From Hydrogenophaga sp. (lineage in GTDB: Bacteria; Pseudomonadota; Gammaproteobacteria; Burkholderiales; Burkholderiaceae), in contig JALOSH010000087.1 of NCBI GenBank assembly GCA_025458545.1, positions 1 to 9,002 on the forward strand: DNA of 9,002 nucleotides, written 5' to 3'. Both the position numbers and the translations under genes were made by a program. The notes under the pieces were generated by a model, which saw nothing but the letters and a program-made list of their open reading frames with translations, did not search any database and was not told the DNA's origin. This document shows positions 1-8,147 of the stretch, piece by piece (position 1 is the stretch's first letter; the number at the start of each line of letters is the position of its first letter).

Positions 1-368
1 GCCACGTCCAGCGCCGGGCCGATGCCTCGGGTGGCGGCCTGTGCGGTGCGCACGTTGGCCCGCACCGAAATGTTCATGCCGATGAAACCGCAGGCGCCCG
101 ACAGCACCGCACCCAGCACGAAGCCGATCGCTGTGGGTCCGTCCAGGAAGATGCCGATGAGGATCGCCAGCACCACACCGACGACGCCGATGGTGGTGTA
201 TTGCTTGGCCAGGTAAGCCGCCGCACCGGCCTGAATGGCGCCGGCAATTTCCTGCATGCGGGCGTTGCCCGCGTCCTGGGAAAGAATCCAGCTTCGGGAC
301 CAGAAACCGTAGGCCACGGCCACGACCCCACACACCAGCGCAAAGATCAGCGCAGATTGTCCAACCAT
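1..368 (-). CDS. hppA: Membrane-bound ion-translocating pyrophosphatase, N-terminal part (runs off the left edge)
   Basis: Only the first 122 codons are in the window. The product hydrolyses pyrophosphate and uses the energy to pump H+ or Na+ across the inner membrane. The N-terminus [20 protein letters not shown] forms the first membrane helix (residues about 4-22). It is followed by the conserved amphipathic stretch around residues 38-57 ([20 protein letters not shown]), a second helix (about 60-75), and a third (about 80-97) leading into [16 protein letters not shown] (97-112). This order is characteristic of the H+/Na+-PPase family. The start ATG at 368 has a good ribosome binding site (AGGAG, about 8 bases upstream). 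The residues that decide H+ versus Na+ transport and K+ dependence lie outside the window, so ion specificity is open. The gene is divergent from the soluble pyrophosphatase ppa. Confidence 0.93.
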   Translation of the reverse strand, partial: MVGQSALIFALVCGVVAVAYGFWSRSWILSQDAGNARMQEIAGAIQAGAAAYLAKQYTTIGVVGVVLAILIGIFLDGPTAIGFVLGAVLSGACGFIGMNISVRANVRTAQAATRGIGPALDV

Positions 369-673
369 AGATTTCTCCTGCTCCGTTACGTTTGACTTGG
401 AGGGGGCAACGCTTTGAGGGTGGCCCCCGCTGCGTTGCTTCCTCGCGGTCTGTCGTGCACCGGTGGCGGTGCGGCAGGGCGATTGGCCAACGGAAGCAAT
501 TTAGCGGGAAACGTCTCGTTTGGGAAATGACTTGGGTCAGAAAGTAAGTCTGGGATCAGTAAAATCAGGGTTAATCCCTGCAGGCAAGCGGGGTCTTCGG
601 GCTCCTCGGCGGCCCGCGGCCGCTCCCGATGGCGCACAGGGCGCCTCCGTTCTCATCAACATTTGCAACAACC
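369..673. promoter_or_regulatory. Divergent hppA-ppa intergenic region
   Basis: These 305 bases contain no convincing gene. They must hold the promoters of both pyrophosphatase genes, but I see no good -35/-10 pair. TAAAAT at 560-565 is a possible -10 for ppa. Three inverted repeats stand out: GGGGGC (402-407) with GCCCCC (423-428), which would lie in the hppA leader; AAACG-TCT-CGTTT (509-521); and CAGGG-TTAAT-CCCTG (566-580), just downstream of the possible -10. The last could be an operator or a leader hairpin. All functional readings are inference. Confidence 0.4.
566..580. repeat. Perfect inverted repeat CAGGG-TTAAT-CCCTG upstream of ppa
   Basis: Two perfectly complementary 5-base arms flank a 5-base AT-only loop, about 94 bases upstream of the ppa start. 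It lies directly after the AT-rich stretch TAAAAT that could be a -10 element. It could be a transcription factor site or a small 5' leader hairpin. No U-tract follows, so it is not an intrinsic terminator. Confidence 0.35.
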
Positions 674-1213
674 ATGTCTCTCGACAACGTCACCCCCGGC
701 AGCAAAGTCCCCGATTCGTTCAACGTGATCATCGAAATTCCGATGAACGCGGACCCGATCAAATACGAGGTGGACAAAGAAACTGGTGCGATTTTTGTGG
801 ACCGTTTCATGAGCACGGCCATGCACTACCCCACCAACTACGGCTACGTGCCCAAGACCCTGTCGGGTGATGGTGATCCGGTGGACGTGCTGGTGATCAC
901 GCCGGTGCCCCTGATCCCGGGCGTGGTGATGCCTTGCCGCGCCATTGGCATCCTGAAAATGACCGATGAAGCCGGTGAAGATGGCAAGGTGCTGGCGGTG
1001 CCGACCGACAAGATCCTGTCGCTGTACAGCCGGTGGCAAAAACCCGAAGACCTCAACCCGATGCGGCTCAAGGCCATCGAACACTTCTTCGAGCACTACA
1101 AAGACCTGGAACCCGGCAAGTGGGTCAAGGTGCAGGGCTGGCACGGCGTGGACGCGGCGCACAAGGAAATTCTGGACGGCATCGCCGCCTACAACGCCTC
1201 TCAGCAGGGTTGA
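674..1213 (+). CDS. ppa: Inorganic pyrophosphatase (soluble, family I)
   Basis: This cytoplasmic, Mg2+-dependent enzyme hydrolyses pyrophosphate to two phosphates and so drives nucleotide, aminoacyl-tRNA and other PPi-releasing reactions forward. The 179-residue length matches bacterial family I enzymes (about 175-180). The signature DGDPVDV is at residues 66-72. Metal and substrate residues of the E. coli enzyme have clear counterparts: K30, E32, R44, Y56, D66, D68 and D71. An in-frame ATG at 629 would add 15 residues, but homologues begin with MSL-N/D-NVTPG, so 674 is preferred. Neither start has a strong ribosome binding site. The gene is divergent from hppA and ends about 40 bases before a strong terminator, so it is probably monocistronic. 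Having both a pumping and a soluble pyrophosphatase implies two ways to dispose of PPi. Confidence 0.96.
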   Translation: MSLDNVTPGSKVPDSFNVIIEIPMNADPIKYEVDKETGAIFVDRFMSTAMHYPTNYGYVPKTLSGDGDPVDVLVITPVPLIPGVVMPCRAIGILKMTDEAGEDGKVLAVPTDKILSLYSRWQKPEDLNPMRLKAIEHFFEHYKDLEPGKWVKVQGWHGVDAAHKEILDGIAAYNASQQG

Positions 1214-1247
1214 ACGGCTCCGCCAGCGCCTGCCCTCCGTGGTGGGC

Positions 1248-1287
1248 AAAAAAAGGCCTGCCAGGCTAGCCGGGCAGGCCTTTTTTT
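1248..1287. terminator. Bidirectional intrinsic terminator between ppa and the bactofilin cluster
   Basis: A run of seven A (1248-1254) precedes stem arm GGCCTGCC (1255-1262), a 10-base loop, the exact complement GGCAGGCC (1273-1280), and seven T (1281-1287). The A/T symmetry gives a U-tract on either strand. It lies between two converging transcription units (ppa ends at 1213; the minus-strand bactofilin ends at 1306) and should stop both. Confidence 0.92.
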
Positions 1288-1305
1288 CGGTCCTGGTGCA
1301 GCGCC

Positions 1306-1707
1306 TCAGTTCTGGCTGGCGTCGATATCGCCGCGGTACTCGATCTTGCCCCGCACACGGGCACGGGGATGCATGTCGATCAGTTCGTCGTAGCTCGCGT
1401 CGCCGATCAAGGTGGCCGAACCGGTGATCTCCAGTGCCTTGCGCGCGATCACGGTGCCGATCACCTTGCCTTCGATGAACACATAGTCCGCTTCCAACCG
1501 GGTGTTTTCGATCACGCCGGTGGCTCCCACATGCAAGGTGCCCCCGGTTTCAAAGGTGATGTTGCCCTTGAGTTGCCCGTCGACCTTGATGCCCTGGTCG
1601 CGCGTGGTGTGGAAGTTGCCGTCAAAGACGGCGCCTTCGGCGATCAGGCTGGTGATGGCCGACAGGCGTTCGGCCGGGACGAGGCGGGTGGAAGCGGGTG
1701 TGTTCAT
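1306..1707 (-). CDS. Bactofilin (polymer-forming cytoskeletal protein), last gene of the cluster
   Basis: This is a 133-residue protein with a near-complete bactofilin domain at residues about 15-128: SLIAEGAVFDGNF, then repeated short strands such as IKVDGQLKGNITFETGG, LHVGATGVIENTRLEADYV and IEGKVIGTVIARKALEITGS. The periodic Gly and hydrophobic pattern is that of the right-handed beta-helix that polymerises into filaments without nucleotide. Both tails are short, as is usual. The start at 1707 has AAGGAG about 12 bases upstream. Of the three bactofilins here it is the most canonical. It is separated by 4 bases from the preceding membrane-protein gene, so co-expression is very likely. Bactofilins in other bacteria guide cell shape, stalk formation, polarity or peptidoglycan synthesis; which role applies here cannot be seen. 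Confidence 0.93.
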   Translation of the reverse strand: MNTPASTRLVPAERLSAITSLIAEGAVFDGNFHTTRDQGIKVDGQLKGNITFETGGTLHVGATGVIENTRLEADYVFIEGKVIGTVIARKALEITGSATLIGDASYDELIDMHPRARVRGKIEYRGDIDASQN

Positions 1708-1711
1708 GGGT

Positions 1712-2230
1712 TCAGGGCTCCTTGCTGTGCAACCAGTTTTCGGGTTTGAGTGGCGGTAGGGTGGGTGTGGTCGTTGCAGGCTCTGCGACGGCCGGGTTGT
1801 TCGGGTTCGTGTTGATGGGCGCAGCGGCCCAGCGCGGCTCGAAACGCAAGGCCAGTGGCAAAGGCAGTTCTTCGCCCTCCGGGTTGAACGTGGGGCTGGC
1901 GGCTTTGGGCGCAGGAGCAGGCGGATCGGCAGGTAAAACCGGCGGAGTGGTTGCGACTGGAACTGGCTGGGCAGTGGGTGCCTTGAGCAGCGCCAGCCGA
2001 TCGAGCGGGGTGCCCAGCCAGAGCCAGGCGCCGATGCCAAACACCAGCACGGCAGGCATCAGGTAGCGCCCGCTGAACCACAGCAGCCAGCGCATCCAGA
2101 CCCGCCGCCGGGCGACCCAGCGGTCGCGCTGCCAGCTCGCCTGGAGCGCGGCGCGGCGCAGAGCCTCCGCGTCCGGCACTGGTGCGGAGCGCGGAATGGA
2201 CAGGTTTTGCGGAGCTCGGCGCCACAGCAT
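1712..2230 (-). CDS. Single-pass membrane protein with Pro/Ala-rich tail, in the bactofilin cluster (function unknown)
   Basis: I do not recognise a family for this 172-residue protein. The N-terminal 55 residues are strongly basic and rich in Arg and Trp (for example RRRVWMRWLLWFSGR at 41-55). One membrane helix follows (about 56-73, YLMPAVLVFGIGAWLWLG). After it comes a Pro/Ala/Thr-rich stretch (84-111), a short conserved-looking segment (115-135, with FNPEGEELPLPLALRFEPRW), and another Pro/Thr-rich stretch to the end. By the positive-inside rule the N-terminus is cytoplasmic and the Pro-rich part periplasmic. The gene starts 8 bases after the middle bactofilin and ends 4 bases before the last one. 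The context suggests a membrane partner linking bactofilin filaments to the periplasm; that is inference. Confidence 0.75.
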   Translation of the reverse strand: MLWRRAPQNLSIPRSAPVPDAEALRRAALQASWQRDRWVARRRVWMRWLLWFSGRYLMPAVLVFGIGAWLWLGTPLDRLALLKAPTAQPVPVATTPPVLPADPPAPAPKAASPTFNPEGEELPLPLALRFEPRWAAAPINTNPNNPAVAEPATTTPTLPPLKPENWLHSKEP

Positions 2231-2238
2231 GAAAGGCG

Positions 2239-2844
2239 TCAGATTCCAGGCTTCTGGATCGCCACCCGCTCCAGCGTTGCATTGAGGTCGGCGCCGTTGA
2301 CCTGGATTCGACCGTAGCGCACCAGTCCGTGCACGCTGGCGGTGTCGTGCAGCGACACCTCTCCTTGCCCGGAATCAAGAATGCCTTCCGTGCGGCCCAT
2401 GACCGAAATCTTCTGCGCCGTGATGTCGCCCTTGACCTGACCGGTTTCGGTGACGACCACAGCGACCAATGCACCCGAAGCCTGGGTGAGGTTGCCCTCA
2501 ACCAGGCCCGCCACGCTGCAGGGCCCACGCAGCAGCGCATGACCCACAAAATGAACGCCCTCGGCGATCATGCTGCGGCCCGGACCGCCTTCTTGCAGTT
2601 CACCCACTGGCAGCGCTTGCACTTCGGTCTGCAGCAGCGGGAGATGGGCCGGCTGGCTGGGCGGCATCGCTTTGCCCACGTCCACTTCCAAGGTGGGCTG
2701 GTAGCCGTTGTCGCCGTCATGGCCTTGCGGTTCGCTGTCCTGTGCGTGGTGGTCGTTCATGTCGGGGGTTCCCATGTCCTGTTCAAGGTGGCGGTCGGGG
2801 TTCAGGTATCGGTTGGCTTTCATGGCGTGCAGCTCGGACCTCAT
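2239..2844 (-). CDS. Bactofilin with long N-terminal extension
   Basis: This is a 201-residue protein. The bactofilin-type beta-helix occupies about residues 97-195: SMIAEGVHFVGHALLRG, GLVEGNLTQASGALVAVVV, GQVKGDITAQKISVMGRTEG, VSLHDTASVHGLVRYGRIQVNG. The first 95 residues are predicted to be disordered, with an Asp/His-rich part (DMNDHHAQDSEPQGHDGDN). The start is uncertain. ATG 2844 lies 5 bases after the upstream stop and has a weak GAGAG just before it. ATG 2823 (MKANRYLNPD, 194 residues) is the alternative. It sits between the first bactofilin and the Pro-rich membrane protein in a tight cluster. Its sequence differs markedly from its two bactofilin neighbours, so it is unlikely to be a recent duplicate. 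Confidence 0.85.
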   Translation of the reverse strand: MRSELHAMKANRYLNPDRHLEQDMGTPDMNDHHAQDSEPQGHDGDNGYQPTLEVDVGKAMPPSQPAHLPLLQTEVQALPVGELQEGGPGRSMIAEGVHFVGHALLRGPCSVAGLVEGNLTQASGALVAVVVTETGQVKGDITAQKISVMGRTEGILDSGQGEVSLHDTASVHGLVRYGRIQVNGADLNATLERVAIQKPGI

Positions 2845-2849
2845 GGCTC

Positions 2850-3290
2850 TCAGGACGGTTCGATGTGCACGTCGTGCAGCACCGGAAGGTTGTCGCCAAG
2901 TTTGAGTGTCTTGAAGGGGCCTTGCAAGTCGGCACCCTCGTAAAGTTGCAGGCGACGCGCCATCAAGGTGCCGGTGGAGACGCCGGTTTTGGACACGTAT
3001 GCCATGCCCTGGCATTCCAGGCTGGTGTCGTGCGGGTCGGCTTCGGGCGCACCGAGTTGTCCAAACAGGTAGAAGTCACCCGTCACCCGAATGCGGCCCT
3101 TGACCACGCCCCCGGTCCAGACGATGAGCCGGCCGTTGACCCGCACATGGCCCGAGATCTCGCCCTGCACCAGCAGACCGCCTTCGAACTGCAGTTCGCC
3201 ACTGAGCCGGGTGCCCGCCGCGACGCGGTTGACCACGTTCATGGCGATCGGGTCCAGCGTGAGCGTGTCCTGGGGCGTTTTCAGTTCCAC
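2850..3290 (-). CDS. Bactofilin-like polymer-forming protein, first of three
   Basis: This is a 146-residue protein if translation starts at GTG 3290. The beta-helix repeat pattern runs from about residue 20: VAAGTRLSGELQFEGGLLVQ, GEISGHVRVNGRLIVWTGGVVKGRIRVTGDFYLFGQLG, then a less regular C-terminal part with LMARRLQLYEGADLQGPFKTL. The GTG start has GGGGA about 8 bases upstream and overlaps the end of the preceding gene by 10 bases, implying translational coupling. ATG 3242 (MNVVNRVAAGT) is an alternative giving 130 residues. This is the most divergent of the three bactofilins. The strands YLFGQLGAPEADPHDTSLECQ depart from the standard repeat, so it may cap filaments or play a specialised part; that is inference. 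Confidence 0.8.
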   Translation of the reverse strand: MELKTPQDTLTLDPIAMNVVNRVAAGTRLSGELQFEGGLLVQGEISGHVRVNGRLIVWTGGVVKGRIRVTGDFYLFGQLGAPEADPHDTSLECQGMAYVSKTGVSTGTLMARRLQLYEGADLQGPFKTLKLGDNLPVLHDVHIEPS

Positions 3291-3610
3291 TGTTGGATTC
3301 CCCAGAAGGCTGCGGTGCCCAGCAGCGACAACAGACCCAGCAGCGCAATCCACAGCGCATGGCGCTCCAGCACCCGTCGAAGTTTGCCGGGGCGAACGCG
3401 CGGTTGGCCCACCGGATCGCAAGCGTGGCTGAGTACGATCCATTCGTTCCAGACACGGCTGAGCCCACTTTCACCGCGGGCCATGTTCACCGTCAGCCCC
3501 GCAGTGTGGGCTGGGTTGTCAGGAAGGCCTTGGCGCCGACCCAGCAGAACCGACAGCGGGGCTCCCACAATGGTGTGCGTGAAGAAGGCGTCGGTTTCGT
3601 CCATGGGCAT
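3281..3610 (-). CDS. Small tail-anchored membrane protein heading the bactofilin cluster (function unknown)
   Basis: I do not recognise a family for this 109-residue protein. Residues 1-70 look soluble, with an aromatic-rich motif RVWNEWIVLSHACDP (52-66). Residues 71-84 are strongly basic (RVRPGKLRRVLERH). Residues 85-105 form a single membrane helix (ALWIALLGLLSLLGTAAFWGI), with only four residues after it. That is a tail-anchored topology with a cytoplasmic body. The start may be ATG 3610 (MPMDETD) or ATG 3604 (MDETD); neither has a clear ribosome binding site. TACACT at 3614-3619 (minus strand) could be a -10 so close that the message would be almost leaderless. The gene overlaps the next bactofilin by 10 bases. 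Its position suggests a membrane anchor or regulator for the filaments, which is inference. Confidence 0.72.
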   Translation of the reverse strand: MPMDETDAFFTHTIVGAPLSVLLGRRQGLPDNPAHTAGLTVNMARGESGLSRVWNEWIVLSHACDPVGQPRVRPGKLRRVLERHALWIALLGLLSLLGTAAFWGIQQWN

Positions 3611-3686
3611 GCGAGTGTACCGAATGTGTAACTAATTACTACAGCAGCATCGTTCGGGTCCATGACGCTTGTCACGCTGGAACCCC

Positions 3687-4877
3687 TCAGACCGGATTGT
3701 GGGGCAAGTGCTGGGGCTGATCGGCAAGCTGCGGCTTCAATGGGCTGCGTTGGGTCAGGTGCTCCAGGTAGCGCTGAATACCTTCGGACTCGTTGTTCAG
3801 GTAGCGCTCCACCGCATCGGCAAACGCCGGGTGGGCCAACCAGTGGGCGCTGGTGGTCTTGACCGGGAGCAGCGCCCGGGCCATTTTGTGTTCACCCTGG
3901 GCGCCGCCTTCGAAGCGTTGGAAACCGTTGGAGATGCACCAGTCCAGCGGCTGGTAGTAGCAGGCCTCGAAGTGCAGGCAGTCGACCCGCTCCAGGGCAC
4001 CCCAATAGCGCCCATAGGCCACACCGCGTTCCCGGTCGATGCCGATCAGGCTGCTGGCCACGGGCATGCCATCGCGCACGGCGACGAACAGCAGCCAATG
4101 CTCGGGCATGTGCTGCGCCATGCGCTGAAAAAAATCCGGGTTCAGGTATGGCGCGTTGCCGTGTTCGAGGTAGGTGCGCTCGTAGCAGCGGTAGAAGAAA
4201 TCCCAATCGGCCGCCGAGATGTCTTGGCCAAGCGCCCACCGAAACCGGACGCCAGCATCGGCCACTTTGCGGCGCTCTTGCCGGATCTTCTTGCGCTTGT
4301 CCTGCTGCAAGCTGGCCAGGAAGGCATCGAAATCGGCATAGCCTTGGTTCTGCCAGTGGAACTGCACGGTGTGCCGCAGCATCATCCCTGCCGCTTCGCA
4401 GGCCGCCACGTCTTGCGGCTGGGCAAACAGCAGGTGGAGCGAGGACAGGTGTTCATCTTGTGCCTGCTGCACCAAGGCGCGAACCAGCGCTTCGCGCGCC
4501 TGCGCATCACGCGCGAGCAGCCGCGCGCCCGGCACCGGCGTGAAGGGCACCGCCACCAGGCCCTTGGGGTAGTAGCTCAGCCCGTGGCGCTCATAGGCAG
4601 AGGCCCAGGCCCAGTCAAACACGTACTCCCCGTAAGAGTGGTTCTTCAGGTACATCGGACACGCGGCTTGTAATGTGTCTGCGCGCCAGAGCGTGACGAA
4701 CTGTGCCTGCCAGCCGCTGCCTTGCGCTGCGCTGCCGCTCTGGTGCAGGGCCGCCAGGTATTCATGGCGCATGAATGGGCTGGGGTCATGCTCCAGCGCG
4801 AGCAGGCTGTTCCATTCGGTCGCCGACAATGACAAAGGCGACTCGAAGACCCGGGTGACATAATCATTTTGGGTCAT
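3687..4877 (-). CDS. FemAB-like / GNAT-fold N-acyltransferase (COG3146, PF04339 type)
   Basis: This 396-residue cytoplasmic protein belongs to the predicted N-acyltransferase family annotated as 'peptidoglycan biosynthesis/recognition', which has a duplicated GNAT fold like the FemABX aminoacyl transferases. Recognisable family segments are ACPMYLKNHSYGEYVFDWAW (72-91), AVPFTPVPGARLL (109-121), DKRKKIRQERRKV (193-205), APYLNPDFF (242-250), GVAYGRYWGALE (285-296), CLHFEACYYQPLDWCISNGF (300-319) and FEGGAQGEHKMARALLP (322-338). The substrate is not established for this family. The start at ATG 4877 fits homologues; an upstream ATG at 4922 would add 15 atypical residues. It is divergent from nadE and lies 76 bases ahead of the bactofilin cluster on the same strand, with no terminator visible between, so some read-through is possible. 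Confidence 0.88.
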   Translation of the reverse strand: MTQNDYVTRVFESPLSLSATEWNSLLALEHDPSPFMRHEYLAALHQSGSAAQGSGWQAQFVTLWRADTLQAACPMYLKNHSYGEYVFDWAWASAYERHGLSYYPKGLVAVPFTPVPGARLLARDAQAREALVRALVQQAQDEHLSSLHLLFAQPQDVAACEAAGMMLRHTVQFHWQNQGYADFDAFLASLQQDKRKKIRQERRKVADAGVRFRWALGQDISAADWDFFYRCYERTYLEHGNAPYLNPDFFQRMAQHMPEHWLLFVAVRDGMPVASSLIGIDRERGVAYGRYWGALERVDCLHFEACYYQPLDWCISNGFQRFEGGAQGEHKMARALLPVKTTSAHWLAHPAFADAVERYLNNESEGIQRYLEHLTQRSPLKPQLADQPQHLPHNPV

Positions 4878-4970
4878 GTGCAGGCTCTGGCTGACGGGAA
4901 CAGACGGCCTGTATCCCCGCATGCCAGGGCTTCATCCGATCCAACGACTTTTGCAACTTTCAACGATTCC
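4878..4970. promoter_or_regulatory. Divergent promoter region of the acyltransferase gene and nadE
   Basis: These 93 bases separate two divergent start codons and must hold both promoters. TTGAAA on the minus strand (near 4962-4967) resembles a -35 element for the acyltransferase gene, but I could not pair it with a good -10. No clear nadE promoter or ribosome binding site is visible. Confidence 0.3.
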
Positions 4971-7092
<2,122 letters not shown>

Positions 7093-7102
7093 GGTATCGG
7101 CC

Positions 7103-7124
7103 CACCCACTTGCTGGGATGGGTG
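7103..7124. terminator. Weak hairpin between convergent glnB and the LOG-family gene
   Basis: CACCCA (7103-7108) is complementary to TGGGTG (7119-7124), with a 10-base loop. It lies 10 bases after the glnB stop and before the end of the converging minus-strand gene. No T-run follows on either strand, so it is at best a weak terminator or a transcript-stabilising hairpin. Confidence 0.3.
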
Positions 7125-7155
7125 CGTGCTCGGTCCAAAATGCCTCCGAAGGTCG

Positions 7156-7752
7156 TCAGATCGCGTCCAGCCTGGGAGCGGGTGAGAGTCCAGCGGCTTG
7201 CACCAGATTGGGCAATAGGCGTTGCAGATCGGTGTCGGTGCGGACCAGGTCCATTTGCCAGTCGCCCATGAATTGCTGGTGCACCGTGTGGTGCAGAAAC
7301 TGCAACAGGCCATCGTAGAAGCCAGACTGGTTGAGAAGTCCGATCGGTTTGTCGTGGTAGCCCAGCTGGCGCCAGGTCCAGACCTCAAAGAACTCTTCAA
7401 GCGTTCCGATGCCGCCGGGCAAGGCCAGGAAGGCGTCGGCTCGCTCGGCCATCATGCGCTTGCGGTCGTGCATGTTCTCCACCACATGCAGTTCGGTGCA
7501 GCCGTGGTTGGCCCATTCTTTTTCCACCAGCGCCTGTGGGATCACGCCGACCACGCGCCCACCGGCTGCCAGCGTGGACTGGGCCACCACACCCATGAGT
7601 CCGTTGCAGCCTCCCCCGTACACCAGCTGGCCCCCATGGCTGCCGATCCAGTGACCGACCGCACGGGCCGATTCGGCATAGGCCGGTTCGGCGCCTGGTC
7701 GCGAGCCACAATAAACGCAGAGGGAGAAGGCGGGGTCGGGCATGCGGTTCAT
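7156..7752 (-). CDS. LOG-family protein (cytokinin riboside 5'-monophosphate phosphoribohydrolase type)
   Basis: This 198-residue cytoplasmic protein belongs to the Rossmann-fold LOG/TIGR00730 family. Members release the free base from N6-modified AMP, and some have AMP nucleosidase or pyrimidine/purine nucleotide phosphoribohydrolase activity. Motifs seen: VYCGSRPG (13-20), [12 protein letters not shown] (43-54), the catalytic arginine in MHDRKRMM (94-101), and the signature [14 protein letters not shown] (112-125). The start could be ATG 7752 (MNRMPDP) or ATG 7743 (MPDPAFSL); neither has a strong ribosome binding site. It is the last gene of the RDD-dgkA-LOG cluster. As sequenced, its start overlaps the shifted dgkA stop. 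With the dgkA frame repaired the gap is 19 bases. The physiological substrate cannot be read from sequence. Confidence 0.9.
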   Translation of the reverse strand: MNRMPDPAFSLCVYCGSRPGAEPAYAESARAVGHWIGSHGGQLVYGGGCNGLMGVVAQSTLAAGGRVVGVIPQALVEKEWANHGCTELHVVENMHDRKRMMAERADAFLALPGGIGTLEEFFEVWTWRQLGYHDKPIGLLNQSGFYDGLLQFLHHTVHQQFMGDWQMDLVRTDTDLQRLLPNLVQAAGLSPAPRLDAI

Positions 7753-8147
7753 GGGGTTCGGATGGGTCGGCTCACGACAGGCGCGACCACAGTGCCGCGA
7801 CCCAGATGCCTGCACACACCAGCAGGCTGAGCAGCACGGCCGCGCTGCCCATGTCTTTGGCGCGCTTGGAAAGATCGTGCCACTCCGATGGCGCTCTCCA
7901 CGCCGGTGTTGAGCAGCTCGACCACCATGACCAGGACCACCGATCCGGCCAGCATCGCGACCTCGACCCAATTCCGTCCCAGCCAGAAAGCCAGCGGCAG
8001 CATCACCACGGCCGCAATGGCTTCCTGCCGGAAAGCGGTCTCGCCCCAACCAGCGCGCAACCCGGCCAGGGAATAACCGAAGGCGTGCGTCATTCGGGAC
8101 AGCCCCGTGCGGCCCTTTTGGGCGTTGACGGGCTCCTGTCGCTTCAT
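7749..8147 (-). pseudogene. dgkA: Diacylglycerol kinase with a single-base frameshift near its 3' end
   Basis: The small inner-membrane enzyme phosphorylates diacylglycerol to phosphatidic acid, recycling lipid released by envelope glycan synthesis. Residues 1-87 are normal: [20 protein letters not shown] (23-42), two membrane helices (about 43-57 and 62-76), and the catalytic signature [13 protein letters not shown] (75-87) with Glu77 and Asn80. After that the frame breaks and reads an Arg/Gln-rich tail to a stop at 7749. Removing one G from the GG at 7885-7886 restores [20 protein letters not shown] and a third helix, ending with a stop at 7772-7774 and 124 residues in all, the usual length (E. 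coli 122). Without the third helix the protein is probably inactive. The start overlaps the RDD stop as ATGA. This could be a real mutation or a sequencing error. Confidence 0.85.

Noticed and set aside
629..673. An upstream ATG at 629 as the ppa start
   Set aside because: The extra 15 residues ([15 protein letters not shown]) do not fit family N-termini. The ATG at 674 gives the standard length and beginning.
2742..3635. A 297-codon plus-strand frame opposite the first bactofilin and the tail-anchored protein
   Set aside because: Bactofilin repeats on the minus strand are real and tightly spaced. The plus-strand product is Arg/Ser-rich with no domain.
3663..3674. TGAC-GCTT-GTCA repeat between the acyltransferase gene and the bactofilin cluster, considered as a terminator or operator
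   Set aside because: The arms are only 4 bases, there is no T-run, and such repeats are frequent by chance.
3669..4673. A 334-codon plus-strand frame opposite the acyltransferase gene
   Set aside because: It lies antisense to a well-supported protein, has shadow composition, and shows no recognisable motif.
7749..7752. ATGA overlap of dgkA stop and LOG-gene start as evidence of translational coupling
   Set aside because: The dgkA stop at 7749 exists only in the shifted frame. The repaired gene ends at 7772, so the overlap is probably coincidental.
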